A DNA stretch of 8,540 nucleotides, from assembly GCA_022448705.1 (NCBI GenBank), contig JAKUUF010000057.1:1-8540 (forward strand), read 5' to 3'. Every line of letters starts with the position of its first letter. Position 1 is the stretch's first letter. The DNA is from SAR324 cluster bacterium. GTDB taxonomy: Bacteria > SAR324 > NAC60-12. This document shows, piece by piece, positions 8,147 through 8,540 of this stretch. The position numbers were made by a program, and so were the translations under genes. The notes beneath the pieces were generated by a model, which did no database searches, was not told the DNA's origin, and worked only from the letters and a program-made list of their open reading frames with translations.

Positions 8147-8195
8147 ACGGATTCCTAATCCCTAGCTCCGCGTTCGAGTCGCGGTGGGAGCACCA
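8147..8195 (+). pseudogene. tRNA-Arg(CCT)-like 3' half with encoded CCA
   Basis: From the 3' end: CCA (8193-8195), discriminator A, acceptor strand TGGGAGC (8185-8191), a perfect five-pair T stem CCGCG/CGCGG around the loop TTCGAGT (8173-8179), a 4-base variable region, and an anticodon loop TTCCTAA (8152-8158) with anticodon CCT. The anticodon stem ACGGA/TCCCT has one C-C mismatch. A 5' acceptor strand GCTCCCA and a normal D arm are not found upstream, where only a degenerate resemblance exists. So this is a 3' half: either an attachment-site copy left by an element that integrates into a tRNA-Arg gene, or a decayed tRNA. It is unlikely to give a functional tRNA. Confidence 0.72.
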
Positions 8196-8519
8196 TCTTT
8201 ATGAATCCAAATGGATATTTGCTTTGAGTCTTATTAATATAAGGGAGTTTAATGAGAAATAATACTTTCATTTTGTATTCAATCTAAATAAAAATACTTT
8301 ATTACGATAGTTCTTGAGAGAGATAGCGGCTTTTTCAGAAAACTGTAATAAAGCTTTACGAATTGTTTTGTCTAATTAAATATAAAAAAATTATATTAGA
8401 AAAAACAGACTAAAATTTTTAATAAGCACTTAGTTTGTACTTGAAAATTTGAAATTGCTTAAATTGTTTTTTAATATTTAACAAATTTTATTAACAAATT
8501 AATAACAAAGGTAAAAAAA
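8196..8519. other. A+T-rich intergenic region, no gene recognised
   Basis: Composition shifts sharply to A/T compared with the genes on the left, with stops in all frames and no protein family signal. There is no clear rho-independent terminator hairpin. A weak promoter-like pair, TTGAAA (8449-8454) and TAATAT (8472-8477) with 17 bases between, precedes the possible gene start at 8520; in such A/T-rich DNA this is weak evidence. Confidence 0.45.
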
Positions 8520-8540
8520 GTGGCACATAATTCTACAATG
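8520..8540 (+). CDS. Possible start of a gene running off the window (hypothetical, transposase-like N-terminus)
   Basis: A GTG at 8520 is preceded by AAAGG (8507-8511) at a proper distance of eight bases and opens a frame to the window end reading MAHNSTM. This is the best Shine-Dalgarno/start pair in the right-hand region. Some IS4-type transposases with a DUF4372-like N-terminus begin with similar text (MAH, N or Q, then T), so an insertion sequence is conceivable. Seven residues cannot establish a family, and no terminal inverted repeat can be matched within the window. Confidence 0.25.

Noticed and set aside
8115..8195. A complete functional tRNA-Arg
   Set aside because: The 5' acceptor strand does not pair properly with TGGGAGC, the D loop lacks its GG and is oversized, and the anticodon stem has a mismatch.

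Overview
The window is mostly a compact, single-strand cluster of bacterial genes reading left to right: the 3' two-thirds of gcvP (single-chain glycine dehydrogenase), a RecE-like PD-(D/E)XK nuclease, a Nudix + metallo-beta-lactamase fusion protein, rnr (RNase R, interrupted by an in-frame amber codon), typA/bipA, and a short remnant of azlC. The first three genes are joined by very short overlaps (GTGA at gcvP/nuclease, probably ATGA at nuclease/Nudix-MBL), and the next gaps are 8 and 21 bases, so this looks like one operon. The rightmost ~530 bases carry no intact gene.

Organism: a bacterium of moderate G+C in the genes. The one-chain GcvP argues against Firmicutes-type split GcvPA/GcvPB. 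Shine-Dalgarno sites are weak or absent before rnr and typA, whose upstream sequence is A-rich; this fits Bacteroidota-like or similar Gram-negative lineages, but I cannot place the lineage from the sequence alone.

Layout: 1-1667 glycine cleavage; 1664-2395 nuclease; 2377/2392-3744 hydrolase fusion with an MBL half resembling LACTB2-type proteins; 3753-6017 RNase R, broken by TAG at 5532-5534 in place of the serine of the conserved HFTSPIRRYPDL motif; 6039-7868 the ribosome-associated GTPase TypA; 7911-8012 the first 29 or so residues of an AzlC-type transporter that ends abruptly. Then 8013-8195 holds three copies of ATTCAGTA and a tRNA-Arg(CCT)-like 3' half with CCA, which together look like the scar or edge of an integration event. 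8196-8540 is very A+T-rich, and a possible GTG-started gene begins at 8520 and runs off the window.

The functional theme of the middle is nucleic-acid processing (DNA exonuclease-like protein, possible MBL nuclease, RNase R) next to translation stress (TypA). I see no CRISPR array and no recognisable complete mobile element. The points most worth checking are the amber codon in rnr, the phage-type nuclease embedded in a housekeeping operon, and the azlC/tRNA junction.
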